Shown here: piece by piece, positions 33,355 through 46,157 of the stretch
How positions within the stretch are numbered: the stretch's first letter is position 1
Layout: each line of letters opens with the position of its first letter
NCBI GenBank assembly: GCA_001640655.1
Contig: LXGT01000149.1
Location: 1 to 64,000, forward strand
Direction: 5' to 3'
Origin: Endoconidiophora laricicola
Taxonomy: Eukaryota > Ascomycota > Sordariomycetes > Microascales > Ceratocystidaceae
Length of the DNA: 64,000 bases
Notes under the pieces: generated by a model
What the model was told of the DNA's origin: nothing
Databases searched by the model: none
Seen by the model: the letters and a program-made list of their open reading frames with translations, nothing else
Program-made: the position numbers and the translations under genes

Positions 33355-35237
33355 AATGCGAAGAGAAAGAGCAAGCAAATGGACAAAAGAGCAGGATTCA
33401 AGGGTAAATATATATAGCCAAATATAAAAATGAAGCGAAGGGACTTAGTAAACGATTACTGTAAACGGTTACTATAAAGAAAGTGTGTGTGTGTATGTAA
33501 TGATACAATGATAGAAATGAATAAACACAGCAAAGATGAAGCCGTTCAACCGTGGTGGTAGAAAAGTCTAAGCGAAGGTGAGGATGAGGAGGAGGAGAAA
33601 GTGGAAAGGATAGAAGTCATGGGCCCGCCCCCCTAGAACGAACGGTGCAGGTCTTTCTTTATATGCCTTTGGCTGCTCAGGCAAGAGGCAAACCACAAAA
33701 GGAAAGACTGGTTAGCTTGTGCTGTTACTTTTGAGCGCAGGAAGGAATGGGGGCCCCTAGTCCAGGAACCATCCAGACCAGCCCCATAATTCATTGAATT
33801 AATCGGTGTTTCTTTTTCATATCCCATGCTTTTTGGGGTTTTTGTTCCCACTGTGTTGCTGTGGGGCAGACTTGGCGCCGCAGAAAGCAACTGGGCTGAG
33901 CATTGGCGAAGGCGAAGGCGTTAAGATCAACCAACCCTATTAAGTTAGTTAGCTAGTTTGTATGCGTTTGCGTTTAGATCCTTTGACTTGTTGTTAGTTC
34001 GTTCCGTCTCTTCTTTCTTTTTCTTCTATGGATGTATGTGCCCCTAGATTACCATCGTTGGTATGGAAATTATGGATGCGGATAAAGATCCAAATTCAGC
34101 CTGCCTGCTTATTGATGCTTCAGACAAACAACAACAACTTATATTATTGATCGTTCCCGTACGTTTATGGTGCACCATATAATTGGCGTTCATATACACA
34201 CAAACCCTAACCGGCCATCTGCAAAGGCTAGCAGCTCCAATATTTGCTCCTCTTTTCTTCCTTTACTTCTTGGACCTGCATTAGTGGCTCTCCATTCTAG
34301 AGCTCAGTGTTTCTTCTTCTACTACAACATGCAACTGTAGCTGCAGAGGCACAAACGTGCATAGTAACATGAAAAGGGGAGCCAGTAGAAGCCCTGGTAA
34401 CAAGGACATCCCCCCATCCCATCCATCTGACCTAAGCATGAATACGAGAGCCAATTCCTTTTTTTTTTTTTTTTTTTTCTTATTCTTCTTCTTCTTCTTC
34501 GCTATGCGTCTTGGAGTCGCTCTGGTCGCTCTTAATTGGCGTAGCATCTTTTCACACTTCTCTTCCTGTAAAGTATGTTTTAGCTCAAAAAAGTAAACAA
34601 ACCCTATAAGATAACTTATCTACTAGCACGGCGACAACGAACCGCCTCAATGTTTAATCTTATTGGCAAATTTGTGTTGCTTAGGAAATACGGGCAAGAT
34701 GCTACGACGAAGCACCCGCTCTACTGTAACTGTCAAATATCAGAAACCAGGGGGGCAAACGTCTAGCTTGTCGGTCAGCTCGACTACAGGAGAGAGATAA
34801 CAAACAACATACTAGTACTGGTATAATAGAGCCGATGGTGTTCTGGAACTTACAGGCATATGGACTAAGCCACTCTATAGAGTCGTAGTGATGCCCGTTC
34901 AAGTGATCTTATCCTCTTCTATATATCTCGATAATAGTGCCAATTTTAGTAAAACAAAGGGTCACTCGTGTAGGCAGATATTGTCAGGGCCTTCCACGAG
35001 GCTTTTTTTTTTTTTTTTTAAAAAAAAAAAAAGGCTATTCTTATACTACCAATGTTTGCCATTCGTGCTAATCTTCAGTATAATATTCGTCTAGTGTCGG
35101 CAATTCCAGCCTGTCTTGATATGGCTCCAGGCCGCAACTCACGCCGTATCAAGCGCCATCGTATTCCAGTCCCTAGTACTAAACTTCTTCAATACTAGCG
35201 GTGGCAGCAAGTTAACTAAGTAGTATTTACCCCCTTA

Positions 35238-35281
35238 GACTCGTCATAGCTAAAATCTAATCGAGTAATGAGTTAAAAAAT
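35238..35281 (+). repeat. Dispersed repeat family 2, copy c
   Basis: Reads GACTCGTCATAGCTAAAATC then TAATCGAGTAATGAGTTAAA ending in an A-run. It is the reverse complement of copies b and d and the clearest copy in plus orientation, with an A-rich 3' end. Confidence 0.6.
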
Positions 35282-36120
35282 TTGCACCCCCTAGTCTAGT
35301 TAAACATATTGGTTGCCAAAAAGCTAGCCGGGAAAGGCAAGAAGATAAAAGTAATGCTGAAAACAAATCAAACTGCGCCTCAAGCAGGAAGACTAACTCT
35401 AACCCAGTAAATGTAAATATGACAGTTTTTTTTTTATATTACTTTAAGCCTCTAGAAGAAACTTATTCCCTTTCCATCATTTATCAATGGGGGATATATA
35501 TATATATACATTTTTTTTTAAACAATATCGCTTGCGTACAGAGTATTATAGTACTATGTAAGATAGAGCAAAACATTGAGAACGCATCGACGTCACAAGC
35601 CCAAGTTCAGGAGGCCGCCATGAGACTCTCAATTGCCGATCTTCCTTCAGAAATATCACCGCAAGGCTATGTCATACTTCAGGTATTTTCATCCTATGCT
35701 TTCTAATGTTCTACATTTTCTGATCTATTTGAGATTATTTCTGACTTCATTCACCCTTGTTTCACATAAAGCCAGATGCGACGAATATCGATGAAATATA
35801 GACATCAATCGTCAGCGGTTTTATCTCCTCTTGTTGCTCGTGTTCAACTCTCTCCTATTCGTCCCGGGGTTCCAGCTCTTGGTTCTCTTTAAAGAGAAGA
35901 AAACAGAGAATTAGGTGTGTCACTATTATATGATATAGCTATAAGCGCAGCTAGACCGCGACTGCTGTTCTTTGTCTAAGATCTACTATACATAGTAAAA
36001 CAAATATCAAAATTTTTATTCAGATAGAACTATTATGAATCACCACTAACTATCAGATTTGTTTATACTTTCAACTATGCTAAGATACATACAATTGGAT
36101 AGATACTGTATAAATATTAT

Positions 36121-36176
36121 GCACGTGACAAAGAGACCAAAAATAAATTTAAGTAGGTTTGTACCCGTCACGTGAC
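36121..36176. promoter_or_regulatory. Pair of CACGTG E-boxes
   Basis: GCACGTGAC at 36121-36129 and GTCACGTGAC at 36167-36176, in the same orientation and 47 bp apart. They match bHLH (Cbf1/Pho4-like) sites. No gene start lies within 2 kb, so function is doubtful. Confidence 0.3.
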
Positions 36177-38357
36177 AGATAGGATCAAGGGATTTTTTAT
36201 TCAGTATGTACTATATGCATCTTTCCTCAACAATATCCTAGCAAACCAGCACTACTAAGCCGGGGCCGCTTCATCCCTCTATTGGCTGAGCTTCTTTAGA
36301 TTTGTTTCTATAAAAAGACCAAATAGAATAAAAAAATATGGAATTTAAACAAGAGAATTAAAGGATTTATACACTTACTTGTCCTAAGCAATTGCCTACG
36401 ATCCCATCATGAAAGATAATGCACTAGACTTATCTTCACCACAGTTAACTAGTTCAGTTTATCATGAGGCTAGCACCAGAGTCTCACGATATAGAGGACA
36501 TTCGAGAGCTAAAAGAAGCCAGGCATTGACAATTCGTGGCAAATATTCCAGGCTACGTTACAAAGAGAAACACCGGCAAAAGAAATGATAGTCCCGTGTC
36601 AACCATTATGTCATATACTAGTCTGATCTCCTCCTCGGGCAAACAGCGTTGTTGTCTCAAGCACTATTCCTTCCATTATCTTTTCCTCTCCCGCCCAGAA
36701 GTGTTTGCGGAAAACAAATTAGCACGGTTCATTCTCTAGCCGTTGCTGAACTAGGTGAACAATAAAGAGAGCATGTCTTGATAAAAGACAAAGAATAAGT
36801 GGAAAGAACATTGAGTGGTCCAGAAACCTCTCGTTCTGTCTAATCTGAATGAGTAAAAAAGGGCTTCCTACCTTAACATTCACGATCATGTGGCGTTTAG
36901 GATTTTGAGGACTTTACGTTTGTAATGCAGGGGCTGTCATGGCTTTACATGAAGCTTGAATGTGAATCCACCTTCCACCAATACAGACGCATAAGGTGAC
37001 TGGCGGGCTCTCCTTGTCGTGGATGATCTGATGTCCCAGCGATTGTCGGCCTGCTAGAGCCGTCACTATAGTTGCTGCTTTGTTAAGATACTAATGGAAT
37101 AAATGAACTAGGAGATTCTGACGATACTTCCTCTGAAATCTTTACATAGTAAAAAGTAATCTAATGGTTTAGCTGATGCCACTCTTCCTTTTAGGGGTCA
37201 TATAGAGCCGCATGAAGAGCGTTATTTATAGTTGGACGTTATGGTCACTTTTTTTTTGACGAGAGGCCCCCCCCCTTACTTTCTGTGTTCATTCGTTCTG
37301 GGCTTGAGATGTTTATTTTCTTCTATAGTGTCATGTGCTAGTTATTAACGCTCCGTGAATTTCATTACTGGGCTCTGCGTTTTCAAAGCAAGGGAACAAG
37401 ATGTTGGGGTTAGATAACCCTTGTGGGTCCATATTTGCCCCAAGTTCTTACCAATAGCCAACTTTTGCCGACAACCTCTTAGAGTTCTATTTGGGTTGCC
37501 ACTATTAAAGTCGGTCATTTAGAAAGAAGGGGAGAAGGCGCCGGATAACATTGCCACACCACTGTGTTAGATTTAGTCATTGTCGCTAGTCTAGCTAATA
37601 GGCATAACTAGAGAAGAAAAAAAAAATAGTAGTGATATTTATCCATTATTCATTACGTTTTGTTTATTTTAATTTATGCTGGTATTTGTTATAATTAAAA
37701 GGCTTTGCCAAACTGTATAGGAGAGCACAGATATGAAAGTAAATTCTTGATTTTTCTTTGTTATCTATATCTAAGTAAGTATAGAGAAAATATACAACAT
37801 AGATTCACTTTGCTTCAATTCCCTTTGACAAGAAAACAAAGACTACATACTAGGTAGGCATCTGACAATTTGAATTTGTGAAAGGACTTGCTGACAGCGA
37901 AGACCCTGATTAATGGATTTCAAGTGGAAAGACATCTCGTGATCTTGATGAGAAAACTTAAGCAGATAATTCGCAGTCATTCTTGTTCTTTAAGTGCGTA
38001 TCAGTCACTTCATACAAACATTAGTTGTTTGCAAGAAGATCAAGTTTGCAAGAAGACCAAAAATCACCATAATATCCCGTCATTTGCTACTAGCAACCTG
38101 GCAGTTATTCTCACTGTTCCTGTCTTCCACAATATATATTCCTTTTGTTTGCGTCACCTTGAGAGAACAAAAAAACAACATAAATGCTATTTGTTTGTAT
38201 ATTTGATGACTTATTTGTACTCAGGTCAGTAACTGAAATACCTATATTAATATACAAACAGTGTCATTATATGTCTAATATATACACTTATCTTCTATTG
38301 AAGTAGTTGCCTTCGTATAGTTATTGTGTAATATCGGCAATCGAAGATATATGCGCT

Positions 38358-38366
38358 TTCGAATAC

Positions 38367-38399
<33 letters not shown>

Positions 38400-38452
38400 C
38401 ATTAATCCTATTGAGTTTCTAGAACTATGAAGATACCAGTTCGAATAAGAGT
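38358..38452 (-). mobile_element. 5'-truncated LINE-like insertion with target-site duplication (family 1, copy B)
   Basis: Insert 38371-38439: a run of 29 T (poly(A) of the minus-strand element) followed by CATTAATCCTATTGAGTTTC and TAGAACTATGAAGATACC. It is flanked by TTCGAATACGAGT at 38358-38370 and TTCGAATAAGAGT at 38440-38452, a 13 bp direct repeat with one mismatch. A long A tail, severe 5' truncation and a duplicated target are the marks of target-primed reverse transcription. The intact tail suggests a recent event. Confidence 0.75.
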
Positions 38453-39067
38453 TGTAGTACTGTATTTTGTCCCTCTGCTCGCCGCTGATACCCTAGTGTT
38501 CCTCACTTGATTACACCACTCACAGTTCTCATATCACGATCTGTCATAACATTGCGATCAAAGGGAATATATGCGGTGAAAAGTCAATACGTACATATCG
38601 CGTATATGACCGCCCAAAGAACTATATCCTGTTTCGTCAAAAGATCACTGAACAGGATTTATCGTCCTCGAAAGAGTAAAAAGAAACTGATTGAAAACAA
38701 TGATTCTTTCACTTTTGAACTTTCTAGATAATTGTTTTCTCCTATATAAAATTGAGATCGGGGACAACGCAAGGGACTAGGAATACAAGGGCTTGGGATG
38801 AACAAATACTGAAGGTCAAGAGAATGCTGACTCTACTTTGGTTCATAATATAGTGACAGGTGCTTTCATGCCTCTTATTTCGATTCTCCACGTCCCTTTC
38901 GTGAGGAAGCTGGATGCGTCCTATCATAAATATAAAAAATGTATAATGTACATTCCATGAAATATGGCGATTGGTATCGTTCATATCGTCTATTTCGTAC
39001 CAAGGCCTAAGTCTTCGGTTGTGACCTCCCTTCTCATTTAAACTCTTTTGGCAATCGTTTTCTTCTT

Positions 39068-42000
39068 CTATATGAGGCCTCTGATGCCGCGGAAACCACC
39101 TCCCTTCTTATCCTTTTTGTTACTAATACTAACACTGCCTCCAGCGCCGCCGCCACCCTCATCTTTTCTAACCTGTGGCTTTTCTTCCTTGCGGATCTTG
39201 TTCTGTACCCCTCCGCGTCCATGATACCTCAAAGCTTGCGTTTGCGGCGATTCTGGCATTTCGCTCTCGCCAGCAGCACCTGTTCCGGAAGACACGACTG
39301 AGTTTGTTGTGACTATACTAAGGGAACTACTTTCTCCAAAATGTCTGAAGCTGTCTGCCGTCCGCGGTGGAAGTGGATATGGGAATCCCTGGGGCGTTGT
39401 ACTGCCCCCAGAAGAAATCTGAGAATGCTGCAGCTGAGGACTGCGACTACTACCGATGCTAACAGCATCAGAGAGATCAGGATTCGAAAAGACCCTGTGT
39501 AAAGGGCGAGAGCCAGAGATACCACGGAGGCTTGGTGAGTAGTACGACTGTGTCGGGGAAAGTAGATCACTACTTGTGTGGCTGATAGCCGAAAGCGGGA
39601 CGATGTCGCCATCTTCATCTGAATGAATGGAGCGTGACGTAGATGCCTTGGGTGTTATGGGAACAGGAGCGGGCCGTGGGGCATCATATATAGCAGACTG
39701 TAGCGCAGTGTACTTCAAGACGAGAACATTATACTGCTTCTGAAGTTCGAGTTGTTTAGCCCTTGAGCCCGCGAGGACACTGGCCATAGCTTCTTTAGCT
39801 GCAGTATCGTCTGTTGATATACTTTTTTTGTTGGAGGTTCTGCCATCAGCTAAGCGAGCCTTGAGGGTTAAGATATGGGCGTCCGTAGTGCGCTGGAGCT
39901 GTTCAAGGTCATAACGACAGCCTTCCAACTCCATACGATAGCCTTCTTCGCGAGCCTCTGCCTCGTTACGCGCAGTAATGGCAGCCTGCAGCTCTGCATT
40001 ACGTCCGTCCTCATCCAAGGACGCCTGGCCAAGACGAGAAACTTCTTCCTTTAGCCGTTTGATCTCATGATCGGTCATTTCCATATCCTGCTGAGACTGT
40101 TTATGTGCTAGCTCACGTTCCTCCAACACACACATGAGCTTGGTGAGACGATTCGCTTCTGCTTTGTAGACCTCTACGTCTTTTTTGAGTGTCTCAATTT
40201 CCATTTTGCGAGCCTTGATATCTTCCCGAAGCACCTTGTTCTTGGCCATCATTTCAGTTTCGCGTTTCATAGCGAGACCACGGCCCCTTTCGTTATCCTT
40301 TTTAGCCGTAGCCTCAGCATTTATGGCCTCTTCAAACCGAAGTTTGTAGTTGCGGTTCATTATAAGAAGATTTTGTGTCTCGGATTCGGATGCTGCCTGT
40401 TGATGTAACCTGCGCCGTAACACACCGATATGAGCAGAATGCTGCTGCTTGAGATACTTTTCAAACCGTAACTCATTTTGAAGCGCTAGGATTTGGTTTT
40501 CGAGATCACAAGAGGTCTTCTCGCCCTCGCGACATTGTGTATGCGTGATGACTGTGGGTGGAGGCCGCGCCATAGAAGGTAAGTCAGGCTCGTTGTGAGC
40601 TTGGCTGGGATTTGCACTTTTCGGATTTTCAGTTTCTGATTCGCATGTACCGACTGAAGCATCGTAATCGGCGGTAACATCATGTCCAGGGGCAATGGAA
40701 ACTTCAAGATCTACATCAGTTGGAGATCCACCAAGCAGAGCACCAGATGGAATATTAATAGGTTGTTGTGATGGTAAACGTTGCGTGTCTTGGACAAGAG
40801 CTGAAGAGGCAGTCACTTGAGGGTGTATATGTGTAGAAGGCATACCCATATGAGGCATATCTGTAGTATCAAAAGAGCTTGAAACAGAAAGGGTACTTAA
40901 GCTCAAACTGTCAACAACAAGCTCTGAGGCTTCACTAGATATCCACCGACTGAAATCTGTCTTTTCAGACTCGATAGTAAGACTATAGAAATTGGGATGA
41001 AGAACATGTGTACTACAGAAACGCTCTGAGAGTTGCCTGATTTCAGTAGGCTGAACCTCGACGGAGTGAGCACTAGGAGCATTGGCATGGCGAAGATACC
41101 GCTGAGGCTTCCTAATATAATCCATGAAGTTGATTGGATATAGCCCATAAAGAATAGTGAAGAAGTTGCGTAACTGGGGGAAATCACTGCTATCTCGGTC
41201 TGCACTGAAGACGCACATGTCCCAGTTTCCATTACTGGTGATATTGGAGAGTGGGAGATCAGATAGGGAATCTTTGACAGTAGAATGGCCCGTGTCTGTT
41301 CTGTTGCGGTCCCAGAAGATGAGACGGGCGTAAACATTGAATAACGCCGGAAGATGAGGGACTAGTGCTGTTGGCATATTGGGCAATAGCATAGTCAAGA
41401 CGGTCAGTGCAAGGTTGATGATGGTGTTGGATGTATCATTCTCAAGGGACCTAAGCAGATTTTCGAAGAGTGGCGTCTGTAGAACAACATGAAGATGTGG
41501 CGGTTGCACCTGTACCATATCGCTAAGGATAATAAGACACTTGCGCCGGTATTCGGATTTCACAAAATATTTGTCAAGAGCTGTCATGAATTCTCTGGGG
41601 TGTCGCTTGCCAAAGGATACGAGCGCAGAGCGCAGCTGTTTCTCAAGCTTTTGGTAGGGATCGTCAATGTATTTGACGTTTTCATCCAGCCAAGTGCGCA
41701 ATAATCGGTCAAGAAATGGCTGCTCGGTAGATGCGTCATTGTCCGCGGCGCCGGTAGTATCACTGTTCTCAGTCTCGATAACAAGCAGATGTAACAGTGC
41801 TTGGTAAGTTTCAGTCTGCAGTGTTTTGTCCTTGACTAGCTGGGCGCCCATGAACTCTAAGATCATGTCCCACCAGTGAAAGATGCGGTCGGTGGTGTGC
41901 AAGACTCTGATCAGACGGCCAAAGAGGGCGACGAAGGCGGTATAGCGTTGCGGCTCATTAACAACGTGCTTATCCCATATGGACTGCAACTCTGTATGAA

Positions 42001-42497
42001 CACGGTCGGCATCGTTGGGCTCGTACTTGTCATGTTTCAGACAGAAGGCGTCAAATACAGCATTAAGATGGTCGGGGAAGGGGAAGGTGGGGTTGACGAT
42101 GAAGGCATTCGCAGCCTGGCACAACTCCTTGAACGATCTAGAGAACAGGGCCCGAGGGATAGCAGTTAGCGCCTTGCGACACAACACACAGAGGTATAAG
42201 TATTTTAGTAACAATAGTTTGTAGCTAGTAATGTAATAGTTGATACAGGATAGGAAAGTATTAAAAAAATAAGTAGACGCGCATAATATTGGCGCAAGCG
42301 GCAGATGATTCGCTCGGCGGTCAAAACGTTCAGCTACTACAAGCTCTTGATCGCAAATCTGCCGTGAACCATGCAGTGTAGTGACACACTGAAGGCAGCA
42401 AAGCCATCCAGCCAATTCTAAGGCGCTACAAGGGATGAACGGACTTCAGGTGGAGGAGATGGTGAGGGGCATTGAGAACGTACCCGTTGGGAGCCAT
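39068..42497 (-). CDS. TSC1: Hamartin TSC1
   Basis: Two exons proposed, complement(42484..42497, 39068..42137), 1027 aa. The large exon starts SFKELCQAANAFIVNP and carries the hamartin helical N-terminal domain (RIFHWWDMILEFMG, LPALFNVYARLIFWDRNR, FPQLRNFFTILYGLYPINF, then FMDYIRKPQRYL), a Ser-rich middle part, and a long coiled coil at about residues 560-830 (KYLKQQHSAHIGVLRRRLHQ onward). The C-terminal part is Ser/Gly-rich. Hamartin with tuberin forms the GAP for Rheb and restrains TORC1. The first exon is a guess: MAPNG from a 14-nt exon with donor GG|GTACGT, a 346 bp intron, and the strong branch/acceptor GCGCTAAC...CTCTAG. The unspliced frame runs further upstream but without hamartin-like sequence. 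Confidence 0.9.
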
Positions 42498-43560
42498 TAC
42501 CGTAAGTTTGGATCAGAGGACCGGAAGTATTAGTAACAAAGATGGCCCTTAGGCCTAGAGCCATTCAATTCATTCGTGAGAACGGCTGTATATCAGTTGG
42601 ATCGAAGGGCCAGCAGGAAAGAGAAAAAAAACAGGCTAAAACAACGGAGTGGTGTTGGTGATTATCTGGCTAGGCAGTCAAAGTATCGATAAAGTACAGT
42701 GCTTATTAGAAGTTGTAATCTACTAGCACTAGTAAATTAGTGGACAGATAGGGAATCTTCTGTGGATAGGACAGGCGGTCACTGAAAGTTACAGTACCAG
42801 CCAGTTGGAGAAAGGAATATATAGCGTGTATCTCTAAATAACTCCCAAATATATGCACGGGCGGCTGGCAGTGATGTCTCACAACAGGCCGGACGATGTA
42901 ACCAAAAAAAACAAAGATGAACTTGGGTGGTGAAGACAATAACGTCTGGATGATGGCGGTGTGTATTGATGAAAGGTTATGAGTTAAAGAAATTTGTATA
43001 TAGTTTTGGCGTGGTGTTTACCTGAATGGGACTTGAAAGTAGCTGACAGAATAGCTAGCAGATGGCATCAGCTGTTAGCAGCTGCATGCTTACTGAGCTT
43101 GAGAAGAAATGATTTGTACAACGCGAGTTTGGGTCAGTAGTTTATGAACTTCGTTTTCGGAATTTTATATTTATAGTCATTGATCTTACTATCGTACTTG
43201 GCGTCATTCTTGACTTGTACTACTAGTTTCGCTAAGTAAATAAACAGAAAAAATATAATTCAATTTGTAAGTAGAAGATCACAAAGTATTATCGACAGTG
43301 TTACGGGTCAAATGAAATGATATCATAAATGAGCTTCAAGTATCATCATAGTATACAGAGAGAATATTCGAAATTATCGGCATGCGGAACAGTTATCGCA
43401 TAGAAGAGACCACAACGTACATGCTATATACCGAGAATTAGTACTATTGAAACATAATCACTGTATATTTGTGAATAAAACTATGAGACTACATGTAGTA
43501 CCACTCTATATACTACCAGCCATACCCCATTTCAAGTTTATGTTTTTGAATGAAGCTTTA
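42498..43560. other. TSC1 upstream region
   Basis: About 1.06 kb of AT-rich sequence between the TSC1 start and the stop of the next minus-strand gene. No coding signal seen. Confidence 0.55.
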
Positions 43561-44516
43561 TTACATCTTGAAGAAGGCATCACGGTGGATCATACCATCA
43601 CGAGCCAGGCAAGTCGTGATGCCAAGAGTGAATGCATTCCAAATGCCCTGACTCTTCTTGCTAAAGTCAATCTCAATCTGGTAGCTGACCAGAGTGTTCT
43701 TTCCTCGGTTTGGGTCCACGGTCAGGACAATAACGGTGTGATTAAGAATGAAGAGCCCAAACACTACTGGGCAGTCCGTTGTGATTGTGGTGCCATTTTC
43801 ATTGACAGACGTGCGATCTTTCCAAAAGAATCGATGTTGCTTGGCTGACTGGAGCATGCGATTGGTCACATATTTGGCAATCGCCTTGCTGCCCATTGTC
43901 GTGTCTACAATCTCGCAAAATATGTTGGGCACGGCGTTGCTGCCCCAGTAGTCGCCGTCTTCAGCAGCCCAGCGAAGGTATTTATCGATCTCGTCTTTGA
44001 GATAATACGGGATTCTGGAACGGTTGTCCAACTGCCGCAAAGCGCGGATTTGTGCTGTCAAGTCGATGATGGCAACAAATGCCTTTGAGCCTGTGATCAT
44101 GCATTGATTAGGGCGATATTCATGACAGATGGTTTGTCTAGAGTGCAGCTGGTGAGCTTACTTCTAAAGTCCTGGTTTTGCGCGGAGTAGATCAACGGCG
44201 TACCGAAAAATCCGTTATCAGACAAGTTACGGTCAAACGTCCCCTCGGGAACTGGGATTCCTAGTAACTGTGTGTCCCAACGAGCAGGCACTAGCGGGCG
44301 ATACTGTCGAAGATACAGACCCTCAAATAGGGCAGTCTCATCGTCATGCCATGTTCTACAGGCAGGGAATAGGCTCTTTTCTTCGGCCATCTTGGCTAGA
44401 CGGGCAGTGATGTTCAGAATCTTCTTAAAAGCCACATTATCGCCGGCAGTTTCTCGCACAGGGTTGTTGTTGTTGCGGCGGTTGGCCGCTCGGCCTTTCC
44501 GAACACGGTTGGACAT
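43561..44516 (-). CDS. Conserved-looking protein of unknown function
   Basis: Two exons, complement(44162..44516, 43561..44090), 294 aa, with a 71 bp GT-AG intron (branch CCTAATC, acceptor CACAG) that keeps phase. The N terminus is basic and Asn/Arg-rich (RVRKGRAANRRNNNNP). Further on come WHDDETALFEGLYLRQYRPL and PARWDTQLLGIPVPEGTF, then AFVAIIDLTAQIRALRQLD and WAAEDGDYW, and a C-terminal part with FGLFILNHTVIVLTVDPNRG and VSYQIEIDFSKKSQGIWNAF. No signal peptide, transmembrane segment or catalytic motif is evident. The regular codon use and intron support a real gene. It reminds me of hypothetical proteins found in other Pezizomycotina, but I cannot name a family. The stop is 1.06 kb from the TSC1 start. 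Confidence 0.75.
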
Positions 44517-46157
44517 GATGAGTAGTTGAAATCAAACTGTATGGGATTCGTGGTGTAAGTGATAAATAGTAGTCTGAAGGTATCTTTTTAGTATACAGCA
44601 AACAAACAAACAATGAGAAGTTAGGCTTCAGTATGGAGAATAAGAGTCCCTGATCACAAAAGCAACTGACAATGCAAAGTATTTAAGATTGAGAAAAACA
44701 GAGGTTTGGTGGCTTCTTTCATACCACCTACACAATGAACTATATTGAAGGAAGTTTTCTATTGAACTTGAAAGAACTGGTGCCACTCATGGTAGCGACA
44801 ATATTGGGCCACCTACATATGTACTTCTTGATGGACTACTAGCGCTATAAGCAACAAAGACCATGCTCCTCACAAAGAAACCGGATATTGTTCTCTATAC
44901 ACCGTGGTCTGATAGCTTTCACACATTTTATAATGTCAGCTGACTATGGGCGTGTCTTCGATTGTAGATCCGCAAATAGAACAAAGAAAGACAAGTAAGA
45001 AGTAACATGCTTGAATCGGACTGTCAATGTAGGCCATGACTCTCAATCAGTAGTTCAACAAAGAAACTGTCTGTTCTTTGCTCCTGTCACTGGCGGGCTA
45101 GATATCAAAGAAAAGGATATCTAGCTTGTTGACGACAAGGGTTAGGGGCTATCCTTCCCTAAACGGATTAATTGTGACTTCATACTGTGATTGGCTGACT
45201 TTGGCTAAGCCTTTTATCCTATTTTTTTAAAAAATTTCTTTTTCAACCTCTTTATTTTTATCATTTTATTTCAACCTAATTTGCACGGTCAGAAAAATTC
45301 AAGCATGAAGGAAGCGATAATGTGATGATTTGCATGTAGTGCTGGCGCTGGATGAGCAGAGTAGTTGCTGTGTTGGTCAAGCCGTAGCTGGTAGGCTTAG
45401 GTAAGTAACTTCTAATTGCTATATTTTTAAAGAAAACAAACGTCATCAACAGACCAAATTTAAAAAAAAAAAGGAATTTTTCATTACAAAAGCTTGATTG
45501 GACATTTCTTAAAACTTAATTTTTTTTGACTTGATTTGATGACAATTAAGGTTGACTTGCTGAGATTTTTTCTCCTAAAAAGAAAAATCACATTGAAATT
45601 TAGATGTCAGTACTCGTTACTGGTTTTTCGAACCCTGCCTGGGGATAGAAGCTCGGCCCTGGCTTCCTTAAATTTTCTTTTCTTGCCCCTTTCTAGACGC
45701 TGTCAGTCATCATTGGATTCTAGAGACTCTTTAAATACTGCGTTGGCGTGAAGCCTCATTATTCTGCCTTTTGCTTTGCAACCAAGCTTTTGTTTAGCTA
45801 CCTCTTGCCTTCCACTTTACTCAACACCTGGATTTGAGATATATATCTTCTTGTGGACAGTCTCTCATCGTTTTTTTTTTGGCTGCTGCTTCTATTTATT
45901 ACTTTGAGGTTGGTAGTGCTTGTGGCTAGACTGAGTGGAACAAACACACATTTCTTATTCCCTTTTTGGCTTGGTCTCTGCTTTTGTTGTTAGACTTTGT
46001 TGTTTTATTATAATTCACAACCTAGTACGCTGATACTACAACAGCCTGTCTCTCGCCTTCTATCTCCCTTTTTACTTCTTCATTACTACTCCGAAGAGCC
46101 TTTCTTGGTACATATCGATTGATAGCTTGTTCCATCAATAGCCTTGCTATCGCGTTA
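44517..46157. other. Interval between two divergent genes
   Basis: 1.64 kb between the divergent unknown gene and the Acinus-like gene. The right 400 bp is pyrimidine-rich with a T10 run at 45871-45880, as in fungal leaders. An inverted CCAAT (ATTGG) lies at 45190-45194. A 71-codon frame at 45536-45751 lies in the leader and has no family signal. Confidence 0.55.

Larger units (their letters stand above)
33265..39067. other. 5.8 kb AT-rich gene-poor interval
   Basis: The longest gene-free stretch. The left 600 bp is the eglC promoter with an (AG)n tract at 33333-33354. It also holds a T18 run with CTT repeats at 34460-34500, a T17/A12 junction at 35004-35032, a family 2 repeat at 35238-35281, an E-box pair at 36122-36174, and a LINE-like tail with target-site duplication at 38358-38452. 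Short open frames have no family resemblance. The right end is 3' flank of TSC1. Confidence 0.55.

Noticed and set aside
42138..42415. N-terminal extension of the TSC1 frame
   Set aside because: Hydrophobic AT-rich sequence unlike hamartin; explained as intron read-through.
45620..45660. Possible tRNA B-box (TTCGAACCC)
   Set aside because: No matching A-box or cloverleaf around it.
46119..46157. Extension of the Acinus-like frame upstream of 46158
   Set aside because: It begins with TTG, not ATG; the first ATG in frame is at 46158.
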